Source: Caldivirga sp. (GTDB taxonomy: Archaea > Thermoproteota > Thermoprotei > Thermoproteales > Thermocladiaceae). Taken from it: a stretch of 55,990 nucleotides of DNA. Where the stretch lies: positions 1 through 55,990 of the forward strand of contig NZ_JAGDXD010000015.1 in NCBI RefSeq assembly GCF_023256255.1, given 5' to 3'. A model generated the notes under the pieces. It saw only the letters and a list, made by a program, of their open reading frames with translations. It searched no databases and was not told where the DNA came from. Made by a program: the position numbers and the translations under genes. Within the stretch, counting starts at the first letter, position 1, and the number at the start of each line of letters is the position of its first letter. Below are positions 8,089 to 17,333 of this stretch, in pieces.

Positions 8089-9030
8089 ATGTTGAATCAA
8101 TTAAAGGGTAGGAGTCTACTCAGTTGGCTTGACTACACACCACAGGAGGTGTTAATGTTACTTAACCTGTCTAAAAGCATGAAGGAGAGGTATTACTTGG
8201 GTGAAAGGTACATTGGTGTTCACCATGGTAAGACACTTCTCATGATATTTGAGAAGCCTAGTACAAGGACAAGGATTAGTTTCGAAACAGCCGCGTGGCA
8301 ACTCGGCATGAAGACTATTTACAGTAATCCCCAGGAGCTTCAATTAGGTAGGGGAGAGACTGTTGAGGATACCGCTAGGGTGGTTTCAAGGATTGTTGAT
8401 GGTATAGCAGCCAGAGTCTTCAGCCACTCAACATTAATTAAATTTACCCAGTACTCTCAAGTACCTGTTGTGAATGCCTTAAGTGATGAATGCCACCCAA
8501 CCCAAGTATTGGCTGATGCGTTAACTTTATGGGAAGTTAAAGGTAAGGTTAATGGAATTAAATTAGCTTTCGTAGGTGATGGGGATAATAACATGGCCCA
8601 TAGCTTAATTGCAATAGGGGCTAGGTTGGGATGGGATATTAGGATAGTGTCGCCTAAGAGGTATTGGCCAAGTAGAAGGTATGTTGAGGATGCTGAGGAT
8701 TTAAGTAAGAGAACCGGTACAGTACTTACTGTGACGGAATCCATTGAGGAGGGGGTTAAGGGTGTTGATGCAGTTTACACTGACGTATGGGTATCAATGG
8801 GTATGGAAAAGGAGACTGAGGAGAGAATGAAACTGTTTAAACCATACCAGGTTAACCAAGGTTTAATGAGTATTGCAGGGGAGAAAGCCGTATTCATGCA
8901 TTGTTTACCAGCTCATAGGGGTCTTGAGGTTACTGATGATGTAATTGACTCGCCTAAGAGTGTCGTGTGGCAGCAGGCCGAGAATAGGCTTCACACAGCT
9001 AAGGCTATATTAGCTGCCTTGATTAGGTAA
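8089..9030 (+). CDS. argF: Ornithine carbamoyltransferase
   Basis: 313 residues, the normal length. It transfers the carbamoyl group from carbamoyl phosphate to ornithine to make citrulline in arginine synthesis. EKPSTRTRISFE near residue 53 contains the STRTR carbamoyl-phosphate site, HPTQVLAD near 135 is the HPxQ motif, GDGDNNMAHS starts the second domain, and FMHCLPAHRG near 270 is the HCLP motif that binds ornithine and the transition state. No other arginine genes lie in the window. A palindrome covers its presumed promoter. Confidence 0.96.
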   Translation: MLNQLKGRSLLSWLDYTPQEVLMLLNLSKSMKERYYLGERYIGVHHGKTLLMIFEKPSTRTRISFETAAWQLGMKTIYSNPQELQLGRGETVEDTARVVSRIVDGIAARVFSHSTLIKFTQYSQVPVVNALSDECHPTQVLADALTLWEVKGKVNGIKLAFVGDGDNNMAHSLIAIGARLGWDIRIVSPKRYWPSRRYVEDAEDLSKRTGTVLTVTESIEEGVKGVDAVYTDVWVSMGMEKETEERMKLFKPYQVNQGLMSIAGEKAVFMHCLPAHRGLEVTDDVIDSPKSVVWQQAENRLHTAKAILAALIR

Positions 9031-9080
9031 GGTAGGATGAGGTTATTTTAAAGGAAATGCCCTAACTTAAATTTAAAACA

Positions 9081-9437
9081 TTAAATTAATTTATAGGCCT
9101 TAACCATGAACTGCCTAATCTTCGGCATTGCATTCTCCACATGCCAAACAGGATTCACGAAAACTATTAACCAACCCTTATCAGTCATGTTGAAGAAGGC
9201 GATTTTGAAGTTTGAGTATTTTATGAGAATGTAGTTAAAGGAGCCGAGGAGGTCATCGGAAAGCTTTCGAGATCTTTGAGCAACCTCTAGGAGGCTCATG
9301 ACGTTTCTAAGGGATTTTAATGTTAATGTTGTTGGTAAATGATGTATTATTGGAATATTATTGGAATCTATTATGGCTGCTCCAACAATCATTTCTCCAT
9401 CTATAAGCTCACTGAGCATAAGCTTCTTAAGCTCCAT
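9081..9437 (-). CDS. Roadblock/LC7-like small protein
   Basis: 118 residues. The order of hydrophobic strands and helices (IVGAAIIDSNNIPIIHHLP near residue 17, FNYILIKYSNFKIAFFNM near 67, WLIVFVNPVWHVENAMP near 88, then a final helix) resembles the roadblock/LC7 or longin-like fold, which in archaea often pairs with small GTPases such as MglA. No GTPase partner lies beside it. The assignment rests on fold pattern only, with moderate certainty. Its start codon overlaps the end of a perfect 8-bp dyad. Confidence 0.55.
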   Translation of the reverse strand: MELKKLMLSELIDGEMIVGAAIIDSNNIPIIHHLPTTLTLKSLRNVMSLLEVAQRSRKLSDDLLGSFNYILIKYSNFKIAFFNMTDKGWLIVFVNPVWHVENAMPKIRQFMVKAYKLI

Positions 9438-9462
9438 CTGCGGTGTAGTCTGCTCCGCAGAT
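9436..9462 (-). promoter_or_regulatory. 8-bp dyad at the start of the roadblock-like gene
   Basis: ATCTGCGG at 9436-9443 and CCGCAGAT at 9455-9462 form a perfect 8-bp inverted repeat with an 11-base spacer. On the minus strand the ATG at 9437 lies at the 3' edge. A TATA-like TAATATA is centred near 9484, placing the transcription start inside the dyad near 9458. It is therefore more likely a protein operator than an RNA hairpin. Confidence 0.5.
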
Positions 9463-9628
9463 TTAGCATCTGGTGATACATATATTACAATACTTCACCA
9501 CCTCTACTAAATATTTTACACACGCAGCTTAATAAACTTTTAGCTCAATGAACCGCCATGACGCCGCCCAACAATAATCCAGCGTATATTTAACGTGTAG
9601 TTCAATAAAATAACTAAAGAACATTTAA

Positions 9629-9642
9629 TAAGCTTACGCTTA
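9629..9642 (+). promoter_or_regulatory. TAAGC-N4-GCTTA dyad before glucoamylase
   Basis: Half-sites TAAGC (9629-9633) and GCTTA (9638-9642) sit between the TATA-like TTTAATAA (9624-9631) and the ATG at 9654. The same half-sites, fused without a spacer, precede the aldehyde dehydrogenase start at 33828-33837. Confidence 0.35.
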
Positions 9643-9653
9643 ATAGCTGGTTA

Positions 9654-11468
9654 ATGACTGAGGTTGTTTATGAGCAAAGCATTATAGGTAACGGTAACAT
9701 GCTTGCTGTTATCGGTGGTAAAGGCGAGTTAAGGTACTTATTTTACCCAAGTAAGTCATTTCCACAGAACATTCACTCATCATTACCTGGAATATATAGG
9801 AGAGGTTACTTCAGTTGGTTGACGGATTGGGGTGATATTAGACAGAGATACGCTGCCCCAGGGGTTTTGGAGACCGTGTTCAGGAGTGGGGATGCTTCAG
9901 TTAAGGTTACTGACTTCGTGCTTCATAGTGAAAGTGTCCTTATCAGGAGGTTTGAATTCAGCATACCGGGTGAATTCAACTTCATATACTACACTTCCCC
10001 TCAATTATGGGAAACCCACACCGCTGATGCAGCATACTTTGATGAGAGGTATGGTGCAGTTGTTGACTATAAGAGGGGTCTTACCCTAGTTGTCTCAGGG
10101 GATAAGATACCTAATGGGTATCAGATTGGTCAATTAGGTTCAGGTTCAGATGCGTTCACTGATGCCTATGATGGTGAACTCAATATGAATAAGCTAAGCA
10201 TATATGAGGGTTTTAGGGGAGTCAACTTCGCGTTAATGTGGAGGCTTAGGGATGAGGAAACATTAACAATGTACTTCGTCCTAGATAATAGTGAGGAAGC
10301 TGCATTAAGGGAGTTAGCTAAAGTTAAGGCCATGGATTGCTGCGTACTAGGCCATAGTGTCGCTGATCACTGGAATAATTGGGTTAGTAAGATTAGGCTG
10401 AGTGGTGTTGTTAATGAAGATATGGTAAAGCAGTCCGCATACGTAATTAAGATGCTTCAAGACTCAGGAGGAGCCTTCATAGCAGCACCAACCGTGTGGC
10501 CAGATTATAGGTATTGTTGGCCTAGGGATGCTGCTTACTCGGCAATGGCACTAGACGTACTTGGTTACCATGATGAGGCTGTTAAGTTCATTAATTGGGC
10601 TGTTAAGTCCCAGGGCGAGAATGGAGCCTTCTACCAGAGGTATTACGCTGAGCCAGGGCTTAAGGCCCCCTCATGGTCATTTCAAATAGATGAAACAGCT
10701 TCAGTAGTGCTTGCCACTTATGTTCACTTCAAGTTAACCCTAGATAGGCAGCTTCTCAAGAATGCTTGGATAATGATTAGGAAGGCTACGGAGTATTTAG
10801 CAGCTAATGTGAGTGATGATGGGTTAACAACCCCCACCGTTGGGCCTTGGGAGGAGCACTTAGGTGTTCATACATATACTAATGCATCAGTATACGCTGC
10901 GTTATCGGCAGCTTCTTATTTAGCCAGTGAAATGGGTGATAGGAATAGGGCAGTTGAGTGGGGTAGGTACGCTTCAGTTATTCGTTCAGCTACACTTAAT
11001 CAAGCCTGGAATGGTAGATTCTTCGCTAAGATGATTAAGCCAAAGTTTAATATACCTGACTCAGCAACACTTGGGTTAATTTTTCCATTCAACATGATTA
11101 ATGTTAATGATGATAGGATGAAGATGAATGTTGATACTATTGAGAAATCATTCAAGTATAAGGCTGGTGGCATAGGTAGAAACCCTGAAGATAAGTACTA
11201 TGGTGGCAACCCATGGATAATAACAACCCTTTGGCTAGCCATATACCATAAGCTAGCTGGTAACGTTGATAAAGCCCATGAATTGATAAAGTGGGCTTCA
11301 ACTCACAGTACTAGTACGGGTATGCTTCCGGAGCAGGTTGATAAGGATTCAGGGAGGCCTATCTCAGCGGTGCCTCTAGCCTGGTCACATGCAATGTACA
11401 TAGTAGCCGAGGTGATCAACAATGATTTATTCAATAAAATCACTCCACCACCTATTAATAGTAAGTGA
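9654..11468 (+). CDS. GH15 glucoamylase-type glucosidase
   Basis: 604 residues, no signal peptide, so it acts in the cytoplasm. The N-terminal beta-sandwich (residues 1-240) is followed by the (alpha/alpha)6 barrel of glycoside hydrolase family 15. WPDYRYCWPRDAAYSAMALD near 282 is the signature at the substrate site. GPWEEHLG near 400 holds the general acid glutamate, and GMLPEQVDKDSG near 562 the general base. PLAWSHAMY near 580 is conserved in archaeal members. The family releases glucose from starch or maltodextrin ends; some archaeal GH15 enzymes act on trehalose instead, which cannot be excluded. Leaderless start supported by TTTAATAA at 9624-9631. Confidence 0.9.
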   Translation: MTEVVYEQSIIGNGNMLAVIGGKGELRYLFYPSKSFPQNIHSSLPGIYRRGYFSWLTDWGDIRQRYAAPGVLETVFRSGDASVKVTDFVLHSESVLIRRFEFSIPGEFNFIYYTSPQLWETHTADAAYFDERYGAVVDYKRGLTLVVSGDKIPNGYQIGQLGSGSDAFTDAYDGELNMNKLSIYEGFRGVNFALMWRLRDEETLTMYFVLDNSEEAALRELAKVKAMDCCVLGHSVADHWNNWVSKIRLSGVVNEDMVKQSAYVIKMLQDSGGAFIAAPTVWPDYRYCWPRDAAYSAMALDVLGYHDEAVKFINWAVKSQGENGAFYQRYYAEPGLKAPSWSFQIDETASVVLATYVHFKLTLDRQLLKNAWIMIRKATEYLAANVSDDGLTTPTVGPWEEHLGVHTYTNASVYAALSAASYLASEMGDRNRAVEWGRYASVIRSATLNQAWNGRFFAKMIKPKFNIPDSATLGLIFPFNMINVNDDRMKMNVDTIEKSFKYKAGGIGRNPEDKYYGGNPWIITTLWLAIYHKLAGNVDKAHELIKWASTHSTSTGMLPEQVDKDSGRPISAVPLAWSHAMYIVAEVINNDLFNKITPPPINSK

Positions 11469-11520
11469 TACTTCTCAGAGTGTTAGTGGTGTGTAAAGCT
11501 TATTAATAACCCAGGGCTTG

Positions 11521-13239
11521 ATGCAGTTAATGCAGGAACTAGTAACCAAGAAGGCTACTGAGGAGCTTACTGTCAAGCCCCTTGTTAATCTAAGCCGTTT
11601 CAAGCTTCCTAAGGCGTTCACTAGGATTATTAATGACCAGAGCCTTCAGACAATGTATAAGAAGAGGTTTAACCTTCCTGAGCCATCTAGAGTAATTAAG
11701 TTATCAACCTCAGTATGCCCAGTCTGCAATAAGCAAATACCAATGGTCGTGTATGAGCATGATAATGTGATTTGGCTTAAGAAAAATTGTCCAGAGCATG
11801 GGCAATTCCTTGACATTTACTGGGGGGATGCTGAAATGTACTACTACTTCCTTCAGTGGGATGACCCAAATTACATTGGTAAGGGTTTAATTAACCCTAA
11901 CACTGATATAACCTACTACGAGGAGGCTGGAGGTTGCCCCTTCGGCTGTGGCTTATGCCCAGTACATAAGACTAATACTGCATTGGCTATAATTGACGTG
12001 ACTAACAGATGCAATATGAAGTGCCCAGTGTGCTTTGCTAACGCAGGGGTAGCTGGTTACGTATACGAGCCATCATTAGCCGATATAGAACGTATGATGA
12101 GGATACTGAGAAGTCAAGGACCATGGGCTCCTAATGCACTTCAATTAAGTGGTGGGGAACCAACTCTTAGAAATGACCTACCTGAGATAGTTAGGATGGC
12201 TAAGAAGCTTGGTTTCGATCATGTTGAGGTTAATACTAATGGTATTAGGATAGCTAATGATATTAACTTCTATAAGGCATTACTTGATGCAGGAATGTCC
12301 ACCATATACCTTCAATTCGATACAATAGATCCTAGCAATAAGGGTGTGTGGAGGCATAGGCTTTATGACCCAAGGGCGTATGCTGAATTGAAGAAGAGGG
12401 TTATTGAGAACGCTAGGAAGCTTGGCCATAGATCAATAGTGTTGGTTGTGACGATGGCTAGGAATTATAATGAAAATGACATGGGTAAGATAATTGACTT
12501 CGCTGTGCGGAATAGGGATGTGGTTAGGTGGATTAACATACAGCCAGTGGCCTTCGCGGGTAGAGCTAAGGAGTATTCACCAGAGGAGCTTAGGCAATAC
12601 AGGATAACAATACCTGATGTGATAATAAATACTGAGAAGCAGACTGGAGGTAAGATCAGTAGGTGGGATTGGAGGCCAGTTAATTGGCCAGTAGCCCTCG
12701 GTAAGTTAGTTGAGGTACTCACTGATTCGCCTAAGCCACTCTTCACCAATAATCCAGTCTGTGGGGCTTCAACATTCATATATTATGATGAGGATACTAA
12801 GGACATAATTCCAATAACAAGGCTTGTTGATGTAGATGGGTTTGAGGCTGAAATATGGAGGATATATAATGAAGTAAGCAAGGGTGGGGTTCATAAGGCC
12901 ATTGGAAGCGTAAAGGTTCTTAAGTTACTTAAATATGTTAAGCATAAGGCGGTTAAGGACCTGCTTCAGGAGGTCCTACTTAAGAGGAGTTATGATGCCT
13001 TAGGTAAGTTCATGTTCAACGTAGTTGGAATAGGCATAATGCACTTCATGGATACAATGAATTTCGATGTTCAACGTGTACAAAGATGCGACATTCATTA
13101 TGCAGTACCTGATGGGAGGATAATACCATTCTGCACCCTCAACAACTTCCATAGGGATAGGATTGAGAGGAACCTTAAGATGGATGCTAAGGATTGGTTA
13201 AAGCTGAATCCAGGTAAATTCGTAACAGGCTTCGCCTAA
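11521..13239 (+). CDS. tes: Tetraether lipid synthase-like radical SAM enzyme
   Basis: 572 residues from the ATG at 11521 (a TTG lies one codon earlier). The N-terminal part has a zinc-ribbon-like CPVCNKQ...NCPEHG. Then GGCPFGCGLCPVHKTNT adds three cysteines, and CNMKCPVC near 168 is the radical SAM cluster motif, followed by LSGGEPTLR. This cysteine layout is that of the MJ0619/Tes family, which joins two archaeol lipids tail to tail by coupling phytanyl methyl carbons to make tetraether membranes. Related enzymes make other macrocyclic or bridged lipids, so the exact product is uncertain. Tetraether membranes are expected of this lineage. It lies alone after the glucoamylase gene. Confidence 0.87.
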   Translation: MQLMQELVTKKATEELTVKPLVNLSRFKLPKAFTRIINDQSLQTMYKKRFNLPEPSRVIKLSTSVCPVCNKQIPMVVYEHDNVIWLKKNCPEHGQFLDIYWGDAEMYYYFLQWDDPNYIGKGLINPNTDITYYEEAGGCPFGCGLCPVHKTNTALAIIDVTNRCNMKCPVCFANAGVAGYVYEPSLADIERMMRILRSQGPWAPNALQLSGGEPTLRNDLPEIVRMAKKLGFDHVEVNTNGIRIANDINFYKALLDAGMSTIYLQFDTIDPSNKGVWRHRLYDPRAYAELKKRVIENARKLGHRSIVLVVTMARNYNENDMGKIIDFAVRNRDVVRWINIQPVAFAGRAKEYSPEELRQYRITIPDVIINTEKQTGGKISRWDWRPVNWPVALGKLVEVLTDSPKPLFTNNPVCGASTFIYYDEDTKDIIPITRLVDVDGFEAEIWRIYNEVSKGGVHKAIGSVKVLKLLKYVKHKAVKDLLQEVLLKRSYDALGKFMFNVVGIGIMHFMDTMNFDVQRVQRCDIHYAVPDGRIIPFCTLNNFHRDRIERNLKMDAKDWLKLNPGKFVTGFA

Positions 13240-13302
13240 TATCCAGCAATTGCCTCAGTTTATTAAAGGTAATTTTTTAATACCAGATGCATATTCTTAA
13301 CT

Positions 13303-13542
13303 ATGGATGCCAAAATAATGCTTATGATTGGTGCAGTGATTAATGTAATTGGGTATGCCGCATCAATGCTAGGTTACGTAATAATTGGCCCTGTAGTTTA
13401 TGGATTAGGCATTATAATATTAGTGTTAAGTGCCTTTGCTTCACCTAAGGGTAAGAGTAGTGAAGGTAATACGACTTCAAGTGAGCCTGGGCCAAGTGAT
13501 ATTAAGAATAGGGGTATTAGGAAGCCGGGTGAGGACTATTGA
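13303..13542 (+). CDS. Small two-TM membrane protein paired with a MinD-like ATPase
   Basis: 79 residues with two hydrophobic segments (about 5-24 and 27-45, ending GLGIIILVLSAFA), then a hydrophilic, Ser/Gly/Pro-rich tail to the C-terminus. No family recognised. Its stop codon overlaps the TTG start of the MinD-like gene by four bases, so the two are translationally coupled and may act together at the membrane, with the tail facing the cytoplasm as a possible dock for the ATPase. That partnership is inference. Confidence 0.65.
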   Translation: MDAKIMLMIGAVINVIGYAASMLGYVIIGPVVYGLGIIILVLSAFASPKGKSSEGNTTSSEPGPSDIKNRGIRKPGEDY

Positions 13543-14339
13543 CCATTATTACCACTATAGTCAGCGGCTCCAAGGGAGGTACCGGTAAGACTACGATAGC
13601 CGTTAATACGGCTACACTAGCCGCATATAGGCTTAGGGGTTCTTCACCATACCCAGTCGTGCTTCTTGACTTGGGTGTTGACAATGGTTCAGCATCTAAG
13701 GTTCTACTAGGTTCATTAACCAAGGTTAATTACACTATCTCAGATTACTTAACAGGTAAGATAAATAGTCCACTTTACGCACTGTACCTTAAATCATGGG
13801 TGATCAATAATGATGAAATGAGGCTTGTCTTCTCAGTACCAGGCAGCATAGTGGAGGGTTTACCACTATTTAAACTAAGGTACATAGTAAGGGTTATTAC
13901 GGAATACTTGAAACCAATAATGCTGGTTATTGATACACCCTCAGTTGGCTTCACAAGGCAATTCCTCGAGCCTGTAATAAGTGAATCAACACATGTTATA
14001 CCAGTCACTACAGTTGACCATAGTTCCATCGAGTCCCTATCATCAATAGTGAGCTTCATTAAGGGTATTAAGAGTGACTTAACCATACTACCACCAGTAC
14101 TAAACATGTTTGACTACAAGTACCCGGTGGATCCAACAACAGGTAAGGAATGGGTTAAGGTAGTTGAGGAGATTATTGGTATAAAGCCATACACCATCGC
14201 CTACGATAGATTACTTTACATCACTAGGCAAGCCATGGATGTTGAGGTTCTTAAATTATCGCCGAGTGAATCACCAGCATTAAGGGATATAATCAAATAC
14301 TTTAATGATGTTGTGTGGCCGCTTACTGCTAATCGTTAA
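13539..14339 (+). CDS. ParA/MinD-type P-loop ATPase
   Basis: 266 residues from a TTG that overlaps the previous stop. SGSKGGTGKTTIAVN near residue 9 is the deviant Walker A with the signature lysine of the SIMIBI class. LLDLGVDNGS near 45 is the A' region, and MLVIDTPSVG near 125 is Walker B. These ATPases dimerise with ATP and position cargo or divide DNA or proteins at membranes. It has no ParB-like partner; the partner here is the small membrane protein just upstream. The C-terminus lacks an obvious amphipathic MinD helix. Confidence 0.85.
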   Translation: MTIITTIVSGSKGGTGKTTIAVNTATLAAYRLRGSSPYPVVLLDLGVDNGSASKVLLGSLTKVNYTISDYLTGKINSPLYALYLKSWVINNDEMRLVFSVPGSIVEGLPLFKLRYIVRVITEYLKPIMLVIDTPSVGFTRQFLEPVISESTHVIPVTTVDHSSIESLSSIVSFIKGIKSDLTILPPVLNMFDYKYPVDPTTGKEWVKVVEEIIGIKPYTIAYDRLLYITRQAMDVEVLKLSPSESPALRDIIKYFNDVVWPLTANR

Positions 14340-14371
14340 AGTAATTTAAACTCAACTTAACACGGTTAGTA

Positions 14372-16054
14372 ATGATTATAATGTTGCTGATAGCCGCATT
14401 AATGCAGCCCCAGTTAATTAACGTGATCCCAGTATCATTCAATATGACTATTGGTTCAGGAACACCAATGTATGGTTTAGTAATTAACCCTAACTCATCA
14501 TACGTAACGTACGTTAATGGGCCAGGGTTACTTTACGTAATTGCTAATGCATCATTAACAATAGTGGCTCAAGGCGTGAAACAAGAGAGTAACGGCAGTG
14601 CCTTACTATTTATTAAGCAGGGTGAGTCACGTATATCGTTTATCAATGAGAATAATTACACGGTTTACGTATTCTACATGTTTCAGCATAACAGTTCAGG
14701 TGGGGTATTCTACTCCTATAATCCAATCGGGGTTGCTGACTATGGCGTAGCGTTGTATTATGATGAACCATTGCTGGCTTACTCATATGAAACAAGCGAA
14801 GTAGTGGGCGTGGCCTCCATTAGGAGTCTTAGTGCAGTCGATGTTAAGAGTGGATGCGGAGTTAAGGCTAGTGATGGGTATATTGATATTCAATTAAATT
14901 CAATAGTTAAGGCTGGTTATGGATACTATATAGTTCAGGACGTTGTAGTATTTAATGGAACAGCAGCATCAATTATTGATAATGTGTGGAACATAACGTT
15001 ACCCAATGCTACCCTAAGTAATTTAGTGGGTTTAGGATCAATTAGTAGCTTTAACGGTGAACAATACTACGCATACAATAAGGATATAGGTGAATTAAAA
15101 CCACCCTTTAACTTAACGCTAGCCATAATGGTTAATGGGGATGATTCAGCACACTTAAGTTTCGGTTATGGTATTCAGGGATCATTAAAGTGGTTTGATA
15201 ATGTTACGATTATTAATGCAGGTAAGCCAAGCATTATAGTTAATGGTTCAAGCTATGTCAAATACGGAGTACCCATTGACACTGAATTAGTAATAACTGG
15301 GCCAGTGTGTGGAATAGGTGCTGTGGTTAAAAGCATTAATGCAACCTTTACACTACTTCACAAGGTTAATGAATCATACTACCCAGCACCTTACACTTGG
15401 GGTATTGGTACACTGACAGGTGAAGCAGTGGCTAATGCATCATCGTCAGTAGGTAAGAGTATTAATATTAAGATTACCAGTAACACCTACGAGTACCCTG
15501 GACCATTATACCACTATGTGCCTGTCATCATAACGACTATTAATGGTTCAGAATCAATGATGGTTCCTAATGGATATGTACTTAACTTAACCTTAAGTGG
15601 ATTATTTGCTAATGGTTCATCAATAATTAAGCCTATTGGGTTCATAATTAATGAAACTCAGGTTATTAAATCAAGCAATATAAGCGTTATTATTAATGGA
15701 CCAACTGAGGTAAGTACTATGTATAGTCAATTATTTAAAGTGACTTTAATTGGATTAAAGGGTAATGAAACACCATTAGTGTACTGGTATCCTAAAGGAT
15801 ACGTACTTAGGCTTAAGGAGCCAAGGTACATGGGGTTAATGATGCTTAGAGGCTACTTACTTAATAATAATACGCTAGTTAAGTACCCTGAGGCTACATT
15901 AGTCATCAATGGTTCATTAACGATTAAGGTTTTGTGGAGTAATGAGGTAAGCATGGGAGCCTTAATGGTAATGTACATAGTATTACCTTTATTATCATTA
16001 TTAGTGACAATGATATTGTTTACGCTTACTTTAAGTGATGCGAATTGGTCATAA
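14372..16054 (+). CDS. Thermopsin-family (A5) acid protease, membrane anchored
   Basis: 560 residues. A hydrophobic N-terminus (MIIMLLIAALM) acts as a signal, and VMYIVLPLLSLLVTMILFTL near 535 is a C-terminal membrane anchor. Between them is a Ser/Thr/Asn-rich, heavily NxS/T-bearing extracellular part. PIGVADYGV near 116, AYSYETSEVVG near 133 and YYIVQDVVVFNG near 190 match the thermopsin core, an extracellular acid protease family of acidophilic Thermoproteota. The conserved region covers roughly residues 20-310; the rest resembles beta-sandwich extensions. Leaderless start supported by AATTTAAAC at 14343-14351. Confidence 0.82.
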   Translation: MIIMLLIAALMQPQLINVIPVSFNMTIGSGTPMYGLVINPNSSYVTYVNGPGLLYVIANASLTIVAQGVKQESNGSALLFIKQGESRISFINENNYTVYVFYMFQHNSSGGVFYSYNPIGVADYGVALYYDEPLLAYSYETSEVVGVASIRSLSAVDVKSGCGVKASDGYIDIQLNSIVKAGYGYYIVQDVVVFNGTAASIIDNVWNITLPNATLSNLVGLGSISSFNGEQYYAYNKDIGELKPPFNLTLAIMVNGDDSAHLSFGYGIQGSLKWFDNVTIINAGKPSIIVNGSSYVKYGVPIDTELVITGPVCGIGAVVKSINATFTLLHKVNESYYPAPYTWGIGTLTGEAVANASSSVGKSINIKITSNTYEYPGPLYHYVPVIITTINGSESMMVPNGYVLNLTLSGLFANGSSIIKPIGFIINETQVIKSSNISVIINGPTEVSTMYSQLFKVTLIGLKGNETPLVYWYPKGYVLRLKEPRYMGLMMLRGYLLNNNTLVKYPEATLVINGSLTIKVLWSNEVSMGALMVMYIVLPLLSLLVTMILFTLTLSDANWS

Positions 16055-16112
16055 TTATGTTAACTATAATGCTATGTTAAATTTTAAATTACTGTACACC
16101 TATGGGATATTG

Positions 16113-17279
16113 ATGATTATTAGGAATGTTAGGGAGGAAGAGTGGGATGACTTCATGAAGCTACTTGAAAGAAGTTATGGCTTCTCAAGCGGTTTCTTTC
16201 CAAGGTACTATCCTTATATTTATGGTGCTGAGTGTAGGGATTTATCATCATTCTATGTCGTTGAAGATAATGGTAAGTTGGTTTCGCATGTTGGCTTATT
16301 TAAAATGAAGGCCATCAGCTTCGGCCACAGTATCATAATGGGTGGTATTGGAGGTGTTGCAACACTACCTGAAGAGAGAGGGAAGGGATACATGACAGTC
16401 CTACTTAACCACGTGATTAACGTGATGAAGAGGGATGGGATACCATTATCAGTACTATGGGGTGATAGGCAAAGGTATGGTGCCTTTGGATGGGAAGTTG
16501 CCGGTCAAAAACAGGCTTTATACATTACATCACGTTCATTATCTAGGTCAGGAATTAGGCCTATTGAGCTTAACAGTGTTGAGTGGGATTATGCAGTACC
16601 ATTAATGAGCAAACACTATGAATCAGTGCCAGTAAGAGTTGAGAGGAGGTGGGAGTGTTATAAGGATTATAGAAGCCTGGACCCCGCATCACTGGGTGAT
16701 CCACCATTAAAGGTTTGGGTTAGTGAGCATGGTTATGTAATTAGCCAAGGTAGTGGTACCGTAAGGGGAGTATTAAGTAAACCAAACATAGTTGAGGTAG
16801 CTTCCTTAAGTAACCATGAGGCAGAGTTAGTGGGTGGATTCATGAAGTCTGCATCAGTTAATGAGGCTGTGGTTCATGTTAATGCATTTGATGAAGCTAG
16901 GCTTGGGAGGTTACTTAAGATCGTATCATACTACGTAACGCTCCCTGAGGGGGTATTTAGGATAAATAATGTCTATGCACTGCTTAAGAGCTTCGAGCCT
17001 TTGTTGAGTAATAGGGCTCAGGAGCTTGGGTTAAAGGACTATGAAGTCACCTTAGGACTTATATTCAATAATGAAGTGGATAAGGCCACGGTATTTATAA
17101 GGGGTGGTTCAGTTTACATTAGTTCAAGCGAGGAGAGTAGGAACTATGTTGAATTAGGTGAAAGGGATGGAGTTAGGTTAATTTTAGGTGGACCAATGAG
17201 TTACGTGGCTAAGGGGCTTAAGCCACTGGCTGCACTATTACCAATCCCTATTCACGTACCATTTCTTAACTACGTTTAA
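16113..17279 (+). CDS. Eis-like GNAT acetyltransferase
   Basis: 388 residues from the ATG at 16113. The N-terminal GNAT domain begins IIRNVREEEWDDF; GGIGGVATLPEERGKGYM near 85-102 contains the acetyl-CoA loop, and WGDRQRYGAFGWEVAG near 132 is typical of Eis-like proteins, which acetylate amines of small molecules or proteins. A second GNAT-like half and a C-terminal SCP2-like domain (about 290-388) complete the Eis layout. An earlier GTG-type frame start at 16035 would overlap thermopsin, but TTTTAAATT at 16082-16090 lies about 27 bases before 16113, so the internal ATG is chosen. The acceptor is unknown. Confidence 0.82.
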   Translation: MIIRNVREEEWDDFMKLLERSYGFSSGFFPRYYPYIYGAECRDLSSFYVVEDNGKLVSHVGLFKMKAISFGHSIIMGGIGGVATLPEERGKGYMTVLLNHVINVMKRDGIPLSVLWGDRQRYGAFGWEVAGQKQALYITSRSLSRSGIRPIELNSVEWDYAVPLMSKHYESVPVRVERRWECYKDYRSLDPASLGDPPLKVWVSEHGYVISQGSGTVRGVLSKPNIVEVASLSNHEAELVGGFMKSASVNEAVVHVNAFDEARLGRLLKIVSYYVTLPEGVFRINNVYALLKSFEPLLSNRAQELGLKDYEVTLGLIFNNEVDKATVFIRGGSVYISSSEESRNYVELGERDGVRLILGGPMSYVAKGLKPLAALLPIPIHVPFLNYV

Positions 17280-17333
17280 TCCCACACTATATAGGTTATT
17301 ATTTAAGAAGAGAAAGGTTTTTAAATGACAGTG

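Noticed and set aside
13517-13723. Minus-strand open frames inside the MinD-like, OTC, MFS and other genes
   Set aside because: They are reverse shadows of clearly coding plus-strand genes with conserved motifs.
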